Source: Shewanella sp. KX20019 (GTDB taxonomy: Bacteria > Pseudomonadota > Gammaproteobacteria > Enterobacterales > Shewanellaceae). Taken from it: a stretch of DNA of 64,000 nucleotides. Shown here piece after piece: positions 1 to 8,760 of the stretch. Both the position numbers and the translations under genes were made by a program. Numbering within the stretch: position 1 is the stretch's first letter; each line of letters opens with the position of its first letter. The notes under the pieces are model-generated. The model saw only the letters and a list, made by a program, of their open reading frames with translations. It did not search any database and was not told where the DNA came from. Location of the stretch: contig NZ_CP068437.1 of the NCBI RefSeq assembly GCF_016757755.1, forward strand, positions 3,844,001-3,908,000, read 5' to 3'.

Positions 1-812
1 TATAAATCATCTTCAATGAGGGTGTGACAAATGGCTAGAGCTACGGCGACGTCGGTACCAGGTTTGATTGCATACCACTCATCGGCTTTATCAGCCACAA
101 TCGAAAAGCGCGGCTCAAACACCACTAACTTGGCACCTTTTTCCATTTGTGCATTCATCATGGCTCTCGTTTCAGACATATTGATGCCTTCGTAGAGATT
201 ATGACCAAAGTTGATGATATATTTTGAATTGCTTAAATCACGCTTAACCTTACCACCAAACATGGCTTTAGCAGCGACCACATAACCGGCGGGACAGGTC
301 GTTGCGTGAGTGAACGTATTCGGGCTACCAAATGCCTTAGCAAGGTGAAATAGGTGACCAGAAAGAGAACCTGATTTAGAGGAGAAAGCCACCGACTCGG
401 CGCCATGTTGCGCTTTAATCTTATTGAGGTTTTCGGCAATAATCCCATAGGCTTCGTCCCACTCTATTTCAGCCCACTGCCCCTCGCCTCGTTCGCCAAC
501 ACGCTTTAATGGTTTAACGATACGCTGCTTATCATATAACTGACTATGCCCTGCACCACCGCGGGCACAGACAGCACCACCATAAGATTTAGCATTTTTA
601 TTGCCCAGTATTGAAACGTTCTTGCCATTCACAACACGAGCAGAGATAGGGCAACGGGTTGAACACATCTCACAGATACTGGCAACAGACTCAGCGCTGC
701 CCTCCAATGTGGAATGCCCTAGAGCAGCTAAGGAGCCTGGCAGCGTTGCGAGTGCGCAACCAGCGGTGCCCGCTCCAGCTCCTTTGATAAAGGTTCGCCG
801 ATCTAATTTCAT
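1..812 (-). CDS. phsA: thiosulfate reductase molybdopterin subunit, 5' part only (cut by window edge)
   Basis: About 270 N-terminal residues of a molybdopterin oxidoreductase are visible by translating the minus strand from an ATG at 810-812, which has a GGGAG ribosome site just upstream. The start carries a twin-arginine signal (RRTFIK at residues 5-10) followed by an Ala/Gly-rich hydrophobic stretch, so the enzyme should be exported folded by Tat. Cys47, Cys50, Cys54 and Cys82 form the N-terminal 4Fe-4S motif, and Cys174 in a TTCPAGY segment is the likely Mo ligand, as in thiosulfate/polysulfide reductases. The neighbouring ThsS/ThsR-like pair favours thiosulfate reductase (PhsA) over polysulfide reductase (PsrA); sequence alone does not separate them. 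Electron-transfer and membrane subunits (phsB, phsC) would be expected off the left edge. Confidence 0.85.
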   Translation of the reverse strand, partial: MKLDRRTFIKGAGAGTAGCALATLPGSLAALGHSTLEGSAESVASICEMCSTRCPISARVVNGKNVSILGNKNAKSYGGAVCARGGAGHSQLYDKQRIVKPLKRVGERGEGQWAEIEWDEAYGIIAENLNKIKAQHGAESVAFSSKSGSLSGHLFHLAKAFGSPNTFTHATTCPAGYVVAAKAMFGGKVKRDLSNSKYIINFGHNLYEGINMSETRAMMNAQMEKGAKLVVFEPRFSIVADKADEWYAIKPGTDVAVALAICHTLIEDDL

Positions 813-920
813 GATTATTCTCCCAGTAGACAATGGTACTAAGTGCGTTAAAGGAGGAGTTATAGCTAGGTGACTCGTCCTAAACTTTTCACTATTGTCT
901 GCTAGGGGTTAAACGTTGAA

Positions 921-1040
921 TATTGTGGTAAACCACATATCGACACTCCTGATGTAAGCTTTGTGAGGCCGTTCACAATTCAAAAAATGCCGCCATAAAA
1001 GAGGTTTGCTTGTCTATTGTGGTAAGCCACATATCGATAC
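921..1040 (-). promoter_or_regulatory. two dyad repeats upstream of phsA, candidate ThsR operators
   Basis: A 26-nt sequence beginning TATTGTGGTA occurs at 921-946 and again at 1015-1040 with only two differences. Each copy contains the dyad TGTGGT/ACCACA. The copies are in the same orientation and 94 bp apart, close to nine helical turns, between the thsS stop and the phsA start. No good -35 hexamer is visible for phsA, which fits an activator-dependent promoter. That the sites bind ThsR is inference. Confidence 0.6.
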
Positions 1041-1065
1041 TTATTGACGAAAAAACAATATTTAG

Positions 1066-1079
1066 ATGATAGAGATCAT
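1066..1079. promoter_or_regulatory. possible FNR/EtrA-type box
   Basis: A perfect dyad ATGAT-AGAG-ATCAT matches the FNR consensus TTGAT-N4-ATCAA at eight of ten positions. Anaerobic control of a thiosulfate reductase gene would make sense, but the site lies about 255 bp from the phsA start, so its role is uncertain. Confidence 0.35.
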
Positions 1080-1101
1080 GCAGTTACAAATTTAGTCAAG
1101 A

Positions 1102-2910
1102 TCAAGCCTCAACCTTTCGTTGACAACCTCGCTTTTTTAAGCTGATTTTAGCAATACAGCCAGTCTGCTTGTCATCTCGGCTTTTTAACGAAAATGCACC
1201 ATCGTGCTCACTGACGACTTCATTACAAATAGCCAGCCCGAGGCCCAAACCATCCTCTTTAGTCGTAAAGAAAGTGGCCATGACAGAATCGGAATTCTGC
1301 GACAATCCAGTACCATTATCGATAATCAAGACGTCAACTTGATACTCTTTGAATATCAATTCAATGGTTATCTCACCCTTGGCCGTAGTTTGGGCATGAG
1401 TTTGGCTTTGAGACTGAGATTCTGCAATAGCATCTAAGCTGTTTTTAGTCAGATTAATTAGCACCTGTAGCAATCCAACGCGATCAGCTGTAATGAAGAA
1501 GGGCTCTCCTTTAATGCGCTTATTGATTAGAATATCTCTACGCTGTAGCTCCAGCTTCAACAGTGAAACACACTCATCGACAAGACTGAGAATATTGACG
1601 TCATCCATTACCGACTCTCGCCGTTTAAGTAGACTACGAATGCGGTGTACCACCTCTCCCGCTCTCGTTGATTGTCGATGAATTTTTTCCAGCAGTTCGA
1701 TACTCGATGCTACATCGCCTGTTTTATCCCCCTGTAGCCGCATAATACCGCCTTCGCTATAGCTAGTAATGGCGGCAATGGGCTGATTAATCTCATGGGC
1801 TAAACCGGCACCTATCTCGCCAATAATGGAGGCGCTTTGTAACCTTTCCAGTGTTATAGCTTGTTGCTTTAACTGCCTTTCAGTCTCGATTAATGACTCA
1901 CTCTTTTGATGGAATCGATATTCAATCCACAAGTGATAGAGGGTTGCCATCACAAAAACAAAAATAGCAAAAATACCCCAGTGTCGATTGTCCTTAAGCC
2001 AGTTTTGCACGCTCTCCCAGCGGCTGCGATCAGTACCTTTAACATGCAGTTCACTAAAAAGCTGGATCACTGCTAGCTGGCTAATGGGTGACGTCCAGCC
2101 CATCAGCTGCGCCGTTATCGCTGCAGGATGTTCAGTGGGTAGCTCCATTAAGGCTTGAGTGATCTGTTTACTCAAGCCAATATTGACACTTTCATTGGCA
2201 GCAAAAGACCAGTTAGGATAAAGATGGGTGCTGCATTGGCAATCAAACCCTTCCGGTCGGCTGGGGTTAAGAATACGAAAATCTGCCGCAGTGATTAAGC
2301 CTCGCGCTATCATATCCTCAAAGGTACACAGCGGTGTAATCGCCGCATCAACATTGCCATCTCGAACTTGGTACAACAAGGGATCTAGCGGAAAACCGAG
2401 AAACTTAACCTCTTTAAAATAGTTTTCGGAGTCCATACCCAACTTGTGCATCAAGCCAACAGTCGCCTGATAACCGCCTAATGCATGGGGATCACTGGCG
2501 GCTATGACTTTGCCTTTTAAGTCATATAGGGTGCGATAGTTACTTTCAGCTTTAACGATAATCGCAGAGCCTATTGCCGAGGTAGCACCGTTATGGCGCC
2601 GGGAACGCATGGTTGCCAGCCAAGATAGCGGGTATTGGTTGGAAAGATAGAGGTATTGACCAGGATTGGTGATAATAAACTGGATCTGACCTAACTCCAT
2701 TGCCAGATTTAGCGCCTCAAAATTGCCGGGGTAAACATGAAACTGCGTGCCGGGCACCTCCTCCTCTAAATACTGCATCAATGGCTCCCAGCGTTCCATC
2801 GCTTGTTGGTTGCCCCAATTAGAAAGCACACCAACATACAGCGCTTGAGACTGCGCCCAAACACTCGAAGCGCAACCCAACAGCAATATAAAAAATAGTA
2901 TCCGATACAC
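1102..2910 (-). CDS. thsS: thiosulfate-sensing histidine kinase ThsS (TtrS-like)
   Basis: 602 aa sensor kinase. Residues 1-19 are a signal peptide. Residues about 23-290 resemble a PhnD-type periplasmic substrate-binding domain, the ligand-sensing module of TtrS/ThsS proteins. One membrane helix follows at about 311-330. The cytoplasmic part has the phosphoacceptor His372 (GLAHEINQP), an N box NLTKNSLDA (486-494), DNGTG (531-535) and GLGLGLAIC (554-562), so the kinase looks intact. A short Gln/Ser/Thr-rich insertion sits after the N box (about 498-511). The start is GTG with GAGG upstream. The gene is divergent from thsR and lies upstream of phsA in the same direction, the arrangement known for the S. 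halifaxensis thiosulfate sensor. A tetrathionate ligand (TtrS) cannot be excluded from sequence, but phsA next door favours thiosulfate. Confidence 0.82.
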   Translation of the reverse strand: MYRILFFILLLGCASSVWAQSQALYVGVLSNWGNQQAMERWEPLMQYLEEEVPGTQFHVYPGNFEALNLAMELGQIQFIITNPGQYLYLSNQYPLSWLATMRSRRHNGATSAIGSAIIVKAESNYRTLYDLKGKVIAASDPHALGGYQATVGLMHKLGMDSENYFKEVKFLGFPLDPLLYQVRDGNVDAAITPLCTFEDMIARGLITAADFRILNPSRPEGFDCQCSTHLYPNWSFAANESVNIGLSKQITQALMELPTEHPAAITAQLMGWTSPISQLAVIQLFSELHVKGTDRSRWESVQNWLKDNRHWGIFAIFVFVMATLYHLWIEYRFHQKSESLIETERQLKQQAITLERLQSASIIGEIGAGLAHEINQPIAAITSYSEGGIMRLQGDKTGDVASSIELLEKIHRQSTRAGEVVHRIRSLLKRRESVMDDVNILSLVDECVSLLKLELQRRDILINKRIKGEPFFITADRVGLLQVLINLTKNSLDAIAESQSQSQTHAQTTAKGEITIELIFKEYQVDVLIIDNGTGLSQNSDSVMATFFTTKEDGLGLGLAICNEVVSEHDGAFSLKSRDDKQTGCIAKISLKKRGCQRKVEA

Positions 2911-3067
2911 TCGGCTCGCCTCACATTAACCACCAAGCTTAAGCTTACGATAGCTCGATGTTGCCTCAATGTGATACGACTCATGCTTTGTAAAAAAGGG
3001 GTTCGCATTAAGTGCTGAACTGAGATACTTATCTTATAGCGCCTATAAAAGTGTAAGAGGTATACCT

Positions 3068-3676
3068 ATGCAAGAGTTAATCTACGGTCCTGTCTACCTT
3101 GTCGATGACGACGACGCTATCGTTGATTCCATCACCTTCCTAATGGATGGCTATGGTTACAAAATGCTTTGTTTCAACAGCGGAAATGACTTTCTAGCCA
3201 GCGTCGATCTCAGCCAGCCAGGTTGCGTCATTTTAGATGCACGTATGCCGGGGCTCAGTGGCCCACAAGTACAACAATTGCTGAGCGAGGCTAAGAGTCC
3301 TTTATCCATTATATTTTTGACTGGTCACGGTGATGTACCAATGGCAGTAGATGCATTCAAAAATGGCGCTTTCGATTTTTTCCAGAAGCCAGTGCAGGGG
3401 AAAGTACTGTCGCAATCAATAGCAAAGGGGCTACAAAATAGTGTGCAACGGCACTGTCAGCTCAGTCATCAGCAGAAGATTGAACATTTGTCAGAGCGCG
3501 AAACGCAGATTTTTGAATTAATCATTGCTGGTAACACCAATAAGCAGATGTCGAACTCTCTATGTGTAGCGATTAGAACCATTGAAGTACATAGATCGAA
3601 ACTGATGAGTAAACTGGGAGCTGCCAACTTAGCAGAACTGCTAAAGCTGGCGCCATTGATGAGTCCAGAGGAGTAA
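3068..3676 (+). CDS. thsR: response regulator ThsR, FixJ/LuxR type
   Basis: 202 aa. The receiver domain (about 8-120) has the acidic cluster at Asp13-Asp16, phosphoacceptor Asp57 (ILDARMPG) and the conserved lysine in FFQKPV. A LuxR/FixJ helix-turn-helix fills about 138-197, starting LSERETQIF. AAGAGG lies about 8 nt before the ATG. It is divergent from thsS across 157 bp and should activate phs transcription after phosphorylation by ThsS; the candidate operators at 921-946 and 1015-1040 are its likely targets (inference). It is convergent with the next gene, with only 13 nt between the stops and no hairpin terminator visible there. Confidence 0.82.
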   Translation: MQELIYGPVYLVDDDDAIVDSITFLMDGYGYKMLCFNSGNDFLASVDLSQPGCVILDARMPGLSGPQVQQLLSEAKSPLSIIFLTGHGDVPMAVDAFKNGAFDFFQKPVQGKVLSQSIAKGLQNSVQRHCQLSHQQKIEHLSERETQIFELIIAGNTNKQMSNSLCVAIRTIEVHRSKLMSKLGAANLAELLKLAPLMSPEE

Positions 3677-3689
3677 TCTTTATAGTACA

Positions 3690-4598
3690 CTAGCCGTTTA
3701 AGTGGTGATACCAGTCCCGCACCCTAGGGAAGTGGTCCTGCACAGCATCTTTGTGGGTCAGCATGCCAGCATGATCGTAGTCATGTTTAAAACCATGCTT
3801 ACGGCATAACAGCGTATAATCGACCTTTTGTATCTGGCATTCGCTGATCATCCGCTTCACATCACTCGGGTTGCCTAATACGGTATCCCCTTGGCCTGCG
3901 ATAAACCAAGACTTCGGCCACCTAGCATTTTTGGCTGCTTGGCTATAATCAAAACCATCATCATGATCGATCCAGTGACCCCGAACCCAATCTATACTCT
4001 GCAATAAAGAAGCTCGTGATTCGTTATCCATGCCTACTTTTAACTTATTCGCAGGAAGATAACCACGGTTCCAAGCTATAAACGGCGCAAGTCGGTTCCA
4101 AAATAGATCGACTTTTAGCCACTTCGTTAGCGACTTAACTTCAATACGGCGCTTACTGCCAAAAGTAACTAGTGAGGCTACCGACTGCTGCAGGGAATCG
4201 TATCGAGCGATAGCACTGGCCATCAACACGCCGCCCCAAGAATGGCCACACCAGTGAACAACATCGGTCTTAGGATGCATAGAGAGAATATACTGCTGAA
4301 TAAGCGGTAGCTGCTCACGTATAACCTCCCCCTGCCCAGCAGTAAACTCTGGGCCGAGCTTAGGGGTACTGCGGCCTCGACCTAACGTATCTAGCACGTA
4401 AACCACAACGCCAGCCTCCGCCAAATAGCAGCCAAGACCTTTACCGGAATCACTGTAAAAAACCCGCCCATTAGACATAGCGCCATGTAACATCAGCAAG
4501 GGGGCTTTGCTCATATCGGCATTGTCTGGGAGCAGTTGTCGTAAGTGAAGATGACCATCGTTGTATGCCACATAGAGAGATTTTTGTTGGATATTCAC
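3690..4598 (-). CDS. alpha/beta-fold hydrolase
   Basis: 302 aa, no signal peptide, cytoplasmic. The alpha/beta hydrolase signature is complete: LHGAMSNG forms the oxyanion-hole HG motif (about 38-44), GHSWG contains nucleophile Ser120, GQGDTV gives the likely acid Asp238, and His276 (DYDHAG) near the C-terminus is the likely catalytic base. The substrate cannot be read from the sequence; esterase, lipase-like or lactonase activity are all possible. It is a single gene in its own unit, convergent with thsR, with about 228 bp separating it from serB. Confidence 0.75.
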   Translation of the reverse strand: MNIQQKSLYVAYNDGHLHLRQLLPDNADMSKAPLLMLHGAMSNGRVFYSDSGKGLGCYLAEAGVVVYVLDTLGRGRSTPKLGPEFTAGQGEVIREQLPLIQQYILSMHPKTDVVHWCGHSWGGVLMASAIARYDSLQQSVASLVTFGSKRRIEVKSLTKWLKVDLFWNRLAPFIAWNRGYLPANKLKVGMDNESRASLLQSIDWVRGHWIDHDDGFDYSQAAKNARWPKSWFIAGQGDTVLGNPSDVKRMISECQIQKVDYTLLCRKHGFKHDYDHAGMLTHKDAVQDHFPRVRDWYHHLNG

Positions 4599-4740
4599 CG
4601 GTTAATACTCATTTTTTTAACAACTAAACTACTGAGGTCATACCAGAAAAACAAGAGTAATAACTCTAACCCAATAATTCAAACGAGCTAGATAACAAAG
4701 TCCCTCATTTAATCAAGCTGATAGATAGGTTTTAAAACAA

Positions 4741-4776
4741 AAATAAAAAGCCTACAAAATGACTCTTTGTAGGCTT
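4741..4776 (-). terminator. rho-independent terminator after serB
   Basis: An 11-bp stem AAGCCTACAAA with a 7-nt loop, followed on the minus strand by a T-rich tail. It lies about 50 nt past the serB stop. Confidence 0.8.
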
Positions 4777-4826
4777 ATCGGTGAACTATCGCTTTAACAA
4801 CCTTATCGCTAAGCCATATCGTTAAA

Positions 4827-5807
4827 TCAGCCCACTGACTTTAGCTGAAACAAGTAGGGTAGAACCTTAAGGTTTAGTTTACCGATAGTAGCATCAGCCG
4901 CTGCCGCCAGTTTGGGTTTAGCGTGGTAAGCGATACCAAAATCAGCAACATTGATCATCGCAATATCATTGGCACCATCACCAATCGCCACTCTCTGGCC
5001 AGCCTCTATGCCCCATCTTTTTGAACAATTAACCACAGTATCAGCTTTAAACTGAGAATCGACGACTTGACCTGATACCGTACCAGAAAGTTTTCCGTCG
5101 GTGATATCTAGCTCATTTGCAAAGGCAGCATCAAGATCTAACAGCTGCTGCAGATGATTGACAAAAGGCGTAAAGCCTCCGGAAGCGACAACTGTGCGCC
5201 AGTGATACTGCTTCAACTCCTTTATGCTGTCAGTTAACCCTGGCATCAAGGGAAGCTGAGCACACAATTGCTCTATTATCTCCGCGTCGGCATCGGTAAG
5301 CTGTGCCACTCGGGCACGTAAGCTCTCTTCAAAATCAAGCTCACCTTGCATCGCTTGTTCTGTCACGGCAGCAACTGCAGCGCCAACGCCGGCCATTGCG
5401 GCAAGCTCATCAATACACTCTATCTCAATCGCGGTAGAATCCATATCCATAACCAGCAATCCCGGTTGATTGAGAATCGGCGCATCAGTTTTTATTTCAA
5501 ATACTTCAAGTTGCGACAAGTTCGCTAATGTCTCAAATTCCAATGGCTTAATAGTGCAAACTTCAATGCAGGTAAGCCCTGTCGTCCGTGAGATTAGCGC
5601 AAGGCTTAGCTCCCGGCTCTGAGACACTAGGTAACTCTGCACTGGCATCAGCTGCTGATTATCTGAAAATAGGATCCGATAACGATATTGACCTGATGGA
5701 AAACGAGTCTCAACATGGCGAGTGAAACTTTGTTCCCCTGCACTGAAAGACATGCTACTTTCACTGCTTAACCATTCAAAAACAGTGGATTGGCTCAAAT
5801 TTTCCAT
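4827..5807 (-). CDS. serB: phosphoserine phosphatase
   Basis: 326 aa, close to the E. coli SerB length. The last step of serine biosynthesis, hydrolysing O-phosphoserine. It belongs to the HAD superfamily: motif I DMDST with nucleophile Asp121 and acid/base Asp123, motif II VVASGGFTPF, and motif III GDGANDIAM. The N-terminal ~100 residues form the regulatory-type domain seen in gammaproteobacterial SerB. It is divergent from ytjB across 78 bp, the same pairing as in E. coli. Confidence 0.95.
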   Translation of the reverse strand: MENLSQSTVFEWLSSESSMSFSAGEQSFTRHVETRFPSGQYRYRILFSDNQQLMPVQSYLVSQSRELSLALISRTTGLTCIEVCTIKPLEFETLANLSQLEVFEIKTDAPILNQPGLLVMDMDSTAIEIECIDELAAMAGVGAAVAAVTEQAMQGELDFEESLRARVAQLTDADAEIIEQLCAQLPLMPGLTDSIKELKQYHWRTVVASGGFTPFVNHLQQLLDLDAAFANELDITDGKLSGTVSGQVVDSQFKADTVVNCSKRWGIEAGQRVAIGDGANDIAMINVADFGIAYHAKPKLAAAADATIGKLNLKVLPYLFQLKSVG

Positions 5808-5885
5808 TAGTTATGACTCTCCAACTACCGAGTAGTGACATAATCAATTATGATTAAGTGAGTACACTACAAATTAAGGGTTTCA

Positions 5886-6593
5886 GTGTTTTATTTAAAA
5901 GGCCTAAAAAAGAGCCATCGAATAAGCAGGATATTGCAGATCCTTGTCGCTATTGCATTATTCATTGGTCTGGATCAGTTGTGGGAAACTAGCCTACTAC
6001 AAGGACAGCAGCTTCTAAAGTCCCAAACTGAAAAGATGGCGAGATTATTAGTACAGCAAACAGCCTATGGCGCGGCTCCTGCACTGCAATTAGAGAATGA
6101 TGAGCAGCTGCAGTGGCTAGCAACCGCCTTAGTACTTGACCCTAAAGTGATGTCTGCCAGTATTTTCAGCGAAGATGGCGTAAGGCTATCGTTCGCCCAA
6201 AGTGTTACTCAAGAGGACTATGAAGCCGATTCAGACGAGATGACTCTGCTGCTTGAGCAATATCCACCCTATGTCGAGTCCGTTTCTCAAGATGGGCAAA
6301 ACTTGGGTTATGTGGAAGTGAGACTGGAGCCAAAGTACTTTTTTAACGAAATTAAAGAAGCTCATCAAATCAACATGGAACAACAGCAGATGATGCTTAT
6401 CATTGCTGGGCTGATAGGCATGTTGTTATCACGAGCACTGTCATTCAAGCGTGCCGATTTTGATAGACGTAAAGCCAAAGTAAAACTACGGCAACTGCTC
6501 AGTAAACGAAACGCGAAACACAGGCAAGAAGAGACAAGTAACCAAGACGATGAAGCGGTGACATCGACCGAAAATGAGCCGAAAAAAGAGTAA
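5886..6593 (+). CDS. ytjB: AhpA/YtjB (Smp) family membrane protein
   Basis: 235 aa, GTG start. A membrane helix at about 15-35 is followed by an extracytoplasmic segment (about 40-155), a second helix near 162-178 and a basic, then acidic, cytoplasmic tail rich in Lys/Arg and Glu. This topology and the position divergent from serB match the Smp/YtjB/AhpA family. Its biochemical role is not established from sequence. It is transcribed alone and ends at a bidirectional terminator shared with deoD. Confidence 0.75.
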   Translation: MFYLKGLKKSHRISRILQILVAIALFIGLDQLWETSLLQGQQLLKSQTEKMARLLVQQTAYGAAPALQLENDEQLQWLATALVLDPKVMSASIFSEDGVRLSFAQSVTQEDYEADSDEMTLLLEQYPPYVESVSQDGQNLGYVEVRLEPKYFFNEIKEAHQINMEQQQMMLIIAGLIGMLLSRALSFKRADFDRRKAKVKLRQLLSKRNAKHRQEETSNQDDEAVTSTENEPKKE

Positions 6594-6635
6594 TTTATTT
6601 TCGGTTAGTCGTTATATACAAAAAGCTATAGATAC

Positions 6636-6667
6636 AAAAAAGCGGACAGCAATATGTCCGCTTTTTT
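6636..6667. terminator. bidirectional terminator between ytjB and deoD
   Basis: Stem AGCGGACA/TGTCCGCT with six A on one side and six T on the other, so it can act on both converging transcripts. Confidence 0.88.
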
Positions 6668-6717
6668 ATGACCAATAGAACTGTCAAGCAGGTCTATTCA
6701 CGTTACAGCATCACTTA

Positions 6718-7428
6718 TTAAAGAGTGATTGCAGCTTCTAGTGTCATTTCGATCATTTCGTTAAAGGTAGTTTGACGCTCATCAGAAGAGGTCTTTTCAC
6801 CAGTACGGATATGATCAGATACGGTACAAACACACAATGCTTTAGCACCGAACTCGGCAGCAACGCCGTAAAGACCGGCAGCTTCCATTTCGACACCCAA
6901 GATGTTCATCTTTTCCATAACGTCGAACATCTCTGGATCTGGCGTGTAGAACAGATCAGCAGAGAAAACGTTACCAACGCGGAATTTAGTGCCTTTAGCT
7001 TCAGCAGCTTTAACCACTGCGCTAAGTAGGCTGTAATCAGCGATAGCAGCGAAGTCTTGACCTTTAAAACGTAGACGGTTCACTTGAGAATCGGTACAAG
7101 CACCCATTCCGATTAGAACGTCACGTACTTTAACGTCTGTGCTAACCGCACCACAAGTACCAACGCGGATTAGGTTTTTAACGCCGTAATCTCTAATCAA
7201 TTCAGTTGCATAGATTGAACAAGATGGGATACCCATACCTGAACCCATAACTGAAATGCGAGTACCTTTATAAGTACCAGTGAAACCTAGCATGTTACGA
7301 ACATCAGTAACTTGCACAACGTCTTCTAGAAACGTTTCAGCAATATATTTAGCGCGTAGTGGATCGCCAGGAAATAGAACTGTATCGCCAAATGCACCGT
7401 CTACGGCATTAATGTGTGGTGTAGCCAT
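6718..7428 (-). CDS. deoD: purine nucleoside phosphorylase
   Basis: 236 aa, full length for the hexameric E. coli-type enzyme that phosphorolyses purine (deoxy)ribonucleosides to base plus (deoxy)ribose-1-phosphate. Recognisable segments: MATPHIN at the N-terminus, GDPLRAKYIAETFLED (phosphate site), GMGIPSCSIY, EMEAAGLYG (ribose site) and TVSDHI with the catalytic Asp. It is the last gene of the deoC-deoA-deoB-deoD cluster, 101 nt after deoB. It supplies deoxyribose-1-phosphate to DeoB. Confidence 0.97.
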   Translation of the reverse strand: MATPHINAVDGAFGDTVLFPGDPLRAKYIAETFLEDVVQVTDVRNMLGFTGTYKGTRISVMGSGMGIPSCSIYATELIRDYGVKNLIRVGTCGAVSTDVKVRDVLIGMGACTDSQVNRLRFKGQDFAAIADYSLLSAVVKAAEAKGTKFRVGNVFSADLFYTPDPEMFDVMEKMNILGVEMEAAGLYGVAAEFGAKALCVCTVSDHIRTGEKTSSDERQTTFNEMIEMTLEAAITL

Positions 7429-7529
7429 CAGAAAACCCCTATTTATATTTTGAGACCGTCGTTAATACTTGAGTCTTTGTATGCTAGCGGTCCAAAGTGG
7501 ACCGCCAAATTTAAATTCGTTTCGGCTTA

Positions 7530-8747
7530 CTAGCGAACAAATGATTCGCCATACTCCATAGGTTCAAGCTTGAAGTAGCTCGCAATTGATTGGCCCATAT
7601 CGGCAAAACTATTACGCAGTCCAAGCGAACCAGGCGCTAAACCTGCACCATAAGCAAGAACGGGTACTCTCTCACGAGTATGATCGCTACCTGGCCAAGT
7701 TGGATCACAACCGTGATCTGCGGTTAGCAGTAAGAAATCATCTTCATCTAGCAGGGCTAGAATCTCAGGTAAACGTGAATCGAAGTACTCCAGGCTACGT
7801 GCGTAACCTGCGACATCACGGCGGTGGCCAAAATGCGAGTCAAAATCAACGAAGTTGGTGAATACGATAGTATTGTCACCCGCTTGTTTTACCTGCTCTA
7901 ATGTCGCGTCGAACAATGCTTCAAGCCCAGTCGCTTTCACTTTTTTAGTGATACCGCAGTGTGCATAGATGTCAGCAATCTTACCGACACTAACCACTTC
8001 ACCGCCAGCAGCTTTAAGCTTATCGAGTACTGTTGGTGCTGGTGGCTCAACCGCATAGTCGCGACGATTACCAGTACGCTCAAAGTTACTTGCATCGCTG
8101 CCTACAAATGGGCGCGCGATAACACGGCCAATGTTGTAATCGGCAAGCTCTTCACGAGCGATGATGCAAAGCTCATAAAGTTTCTCAAGGCCAAAGCTCT
8201 CTTCATGACAAGCAATTTGGAATACTGAGTCGGCAGAGGTATAGAAAATTGGCTTACCCGTGCGCATATGCTCTTCACCAAGCTGCTCTAAGATCACAGT
8301 GCCTGAAGAGTGGCAGTTGCCCAAAAACTCAGTCAAACCTGCTCGCGCAAGAATTCTGTCAGTAAGCTCCTGTGGAAAAGAGTTACTTAAATCACTAAAG
8401 TAGCCCCACTCATATAAAACAGGTACACCCGCCATTTCCCAATGCCCACTCGGGGTATCTTTGCCAGAGCTTAATTCATCAGCGTGACCATAAGCGCCGA
8501 TGATCTCAACATCATCGCCAAACCCAGCAGGAAACTCGCCCGTGCTCTCTTTAGATGCATGACCTAAGCCAAGGCGCGCCAAGTTGGGTAATTTCAGTGG
8601 TCCATCACGGCCGTCATTTGCTTTACCTTCAGCACATGCTTGTGCAATATGCCCGAAAGTATCAGATCCAACATCGCCAAAGGCTGCAGCATCTTGTGCT
8701 GCACCGACGCCAAATGAATCAAGCATCATGATTATAGTACGTTTCAT
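7530..8747 (-). CDS. deoB: phosphopentomutase
   Basis: 405 aa, alkaline-phosphatase-superfamily mutase that converts (deoxy)ribose-1-phosphate to the 5-phosphate. Metal-site motifs are visible: MMLDSFGVG at the start, SGKDTPSGHWE around the phosphorylated Thr, and LLTADHGCDPTW near the C-terminus. The open frame extends 62 codons further upstream, but that extension overlaps deoA. The ATG at 8745-8747 has a CGGAG site and gives the normal family length. It starts 13 nt after the deoA stop, so the two are very probably cotranscribed. Confidence 0.96.
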   Translation of the reverse strand: MKRTIIMMLDSFGVGAAQDAAAFGDVGSDTFGHIAQACAEGKANDGRDGPLKLPNLARLGLGHASKESTGEFPAGFGDDVEIIGAYGHADELSSGKDTPSGHWEMAGVPVLYEWGYFSDLSNSFPQELTDRILARAGLTEFLGNCHSSGTVILEQLGEEHMRTGKPIFYTSADSVFQIACHEESFGLEKLYELCIIAREELADYNIGRVIARPFVGSDASNFERTGNRRDYAVEPPAPTVLDKLKAAGGEVVSVGKIADIYAHCGITKKVKATGLEALFDATLEQVKQAGDNTIVFTNFVDFDSHFGHRRDVAGYARSLEYFDSRLPEILALLDEDDFLLLTADHGCDPTWPGSDHTRERVPVLAYGAGLAPGSLGLRNSFADMGQSIASYFKLEPMEYGESFVR

Positions 8748-8760
8748 AAACTGTGCTCCG

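Noticed and set aside
601..873. 90-codon open frame on the plus strand
   Set aside because: It overlaps the phsA Tat-signal region on the opposite strand, which has clear family motifs.
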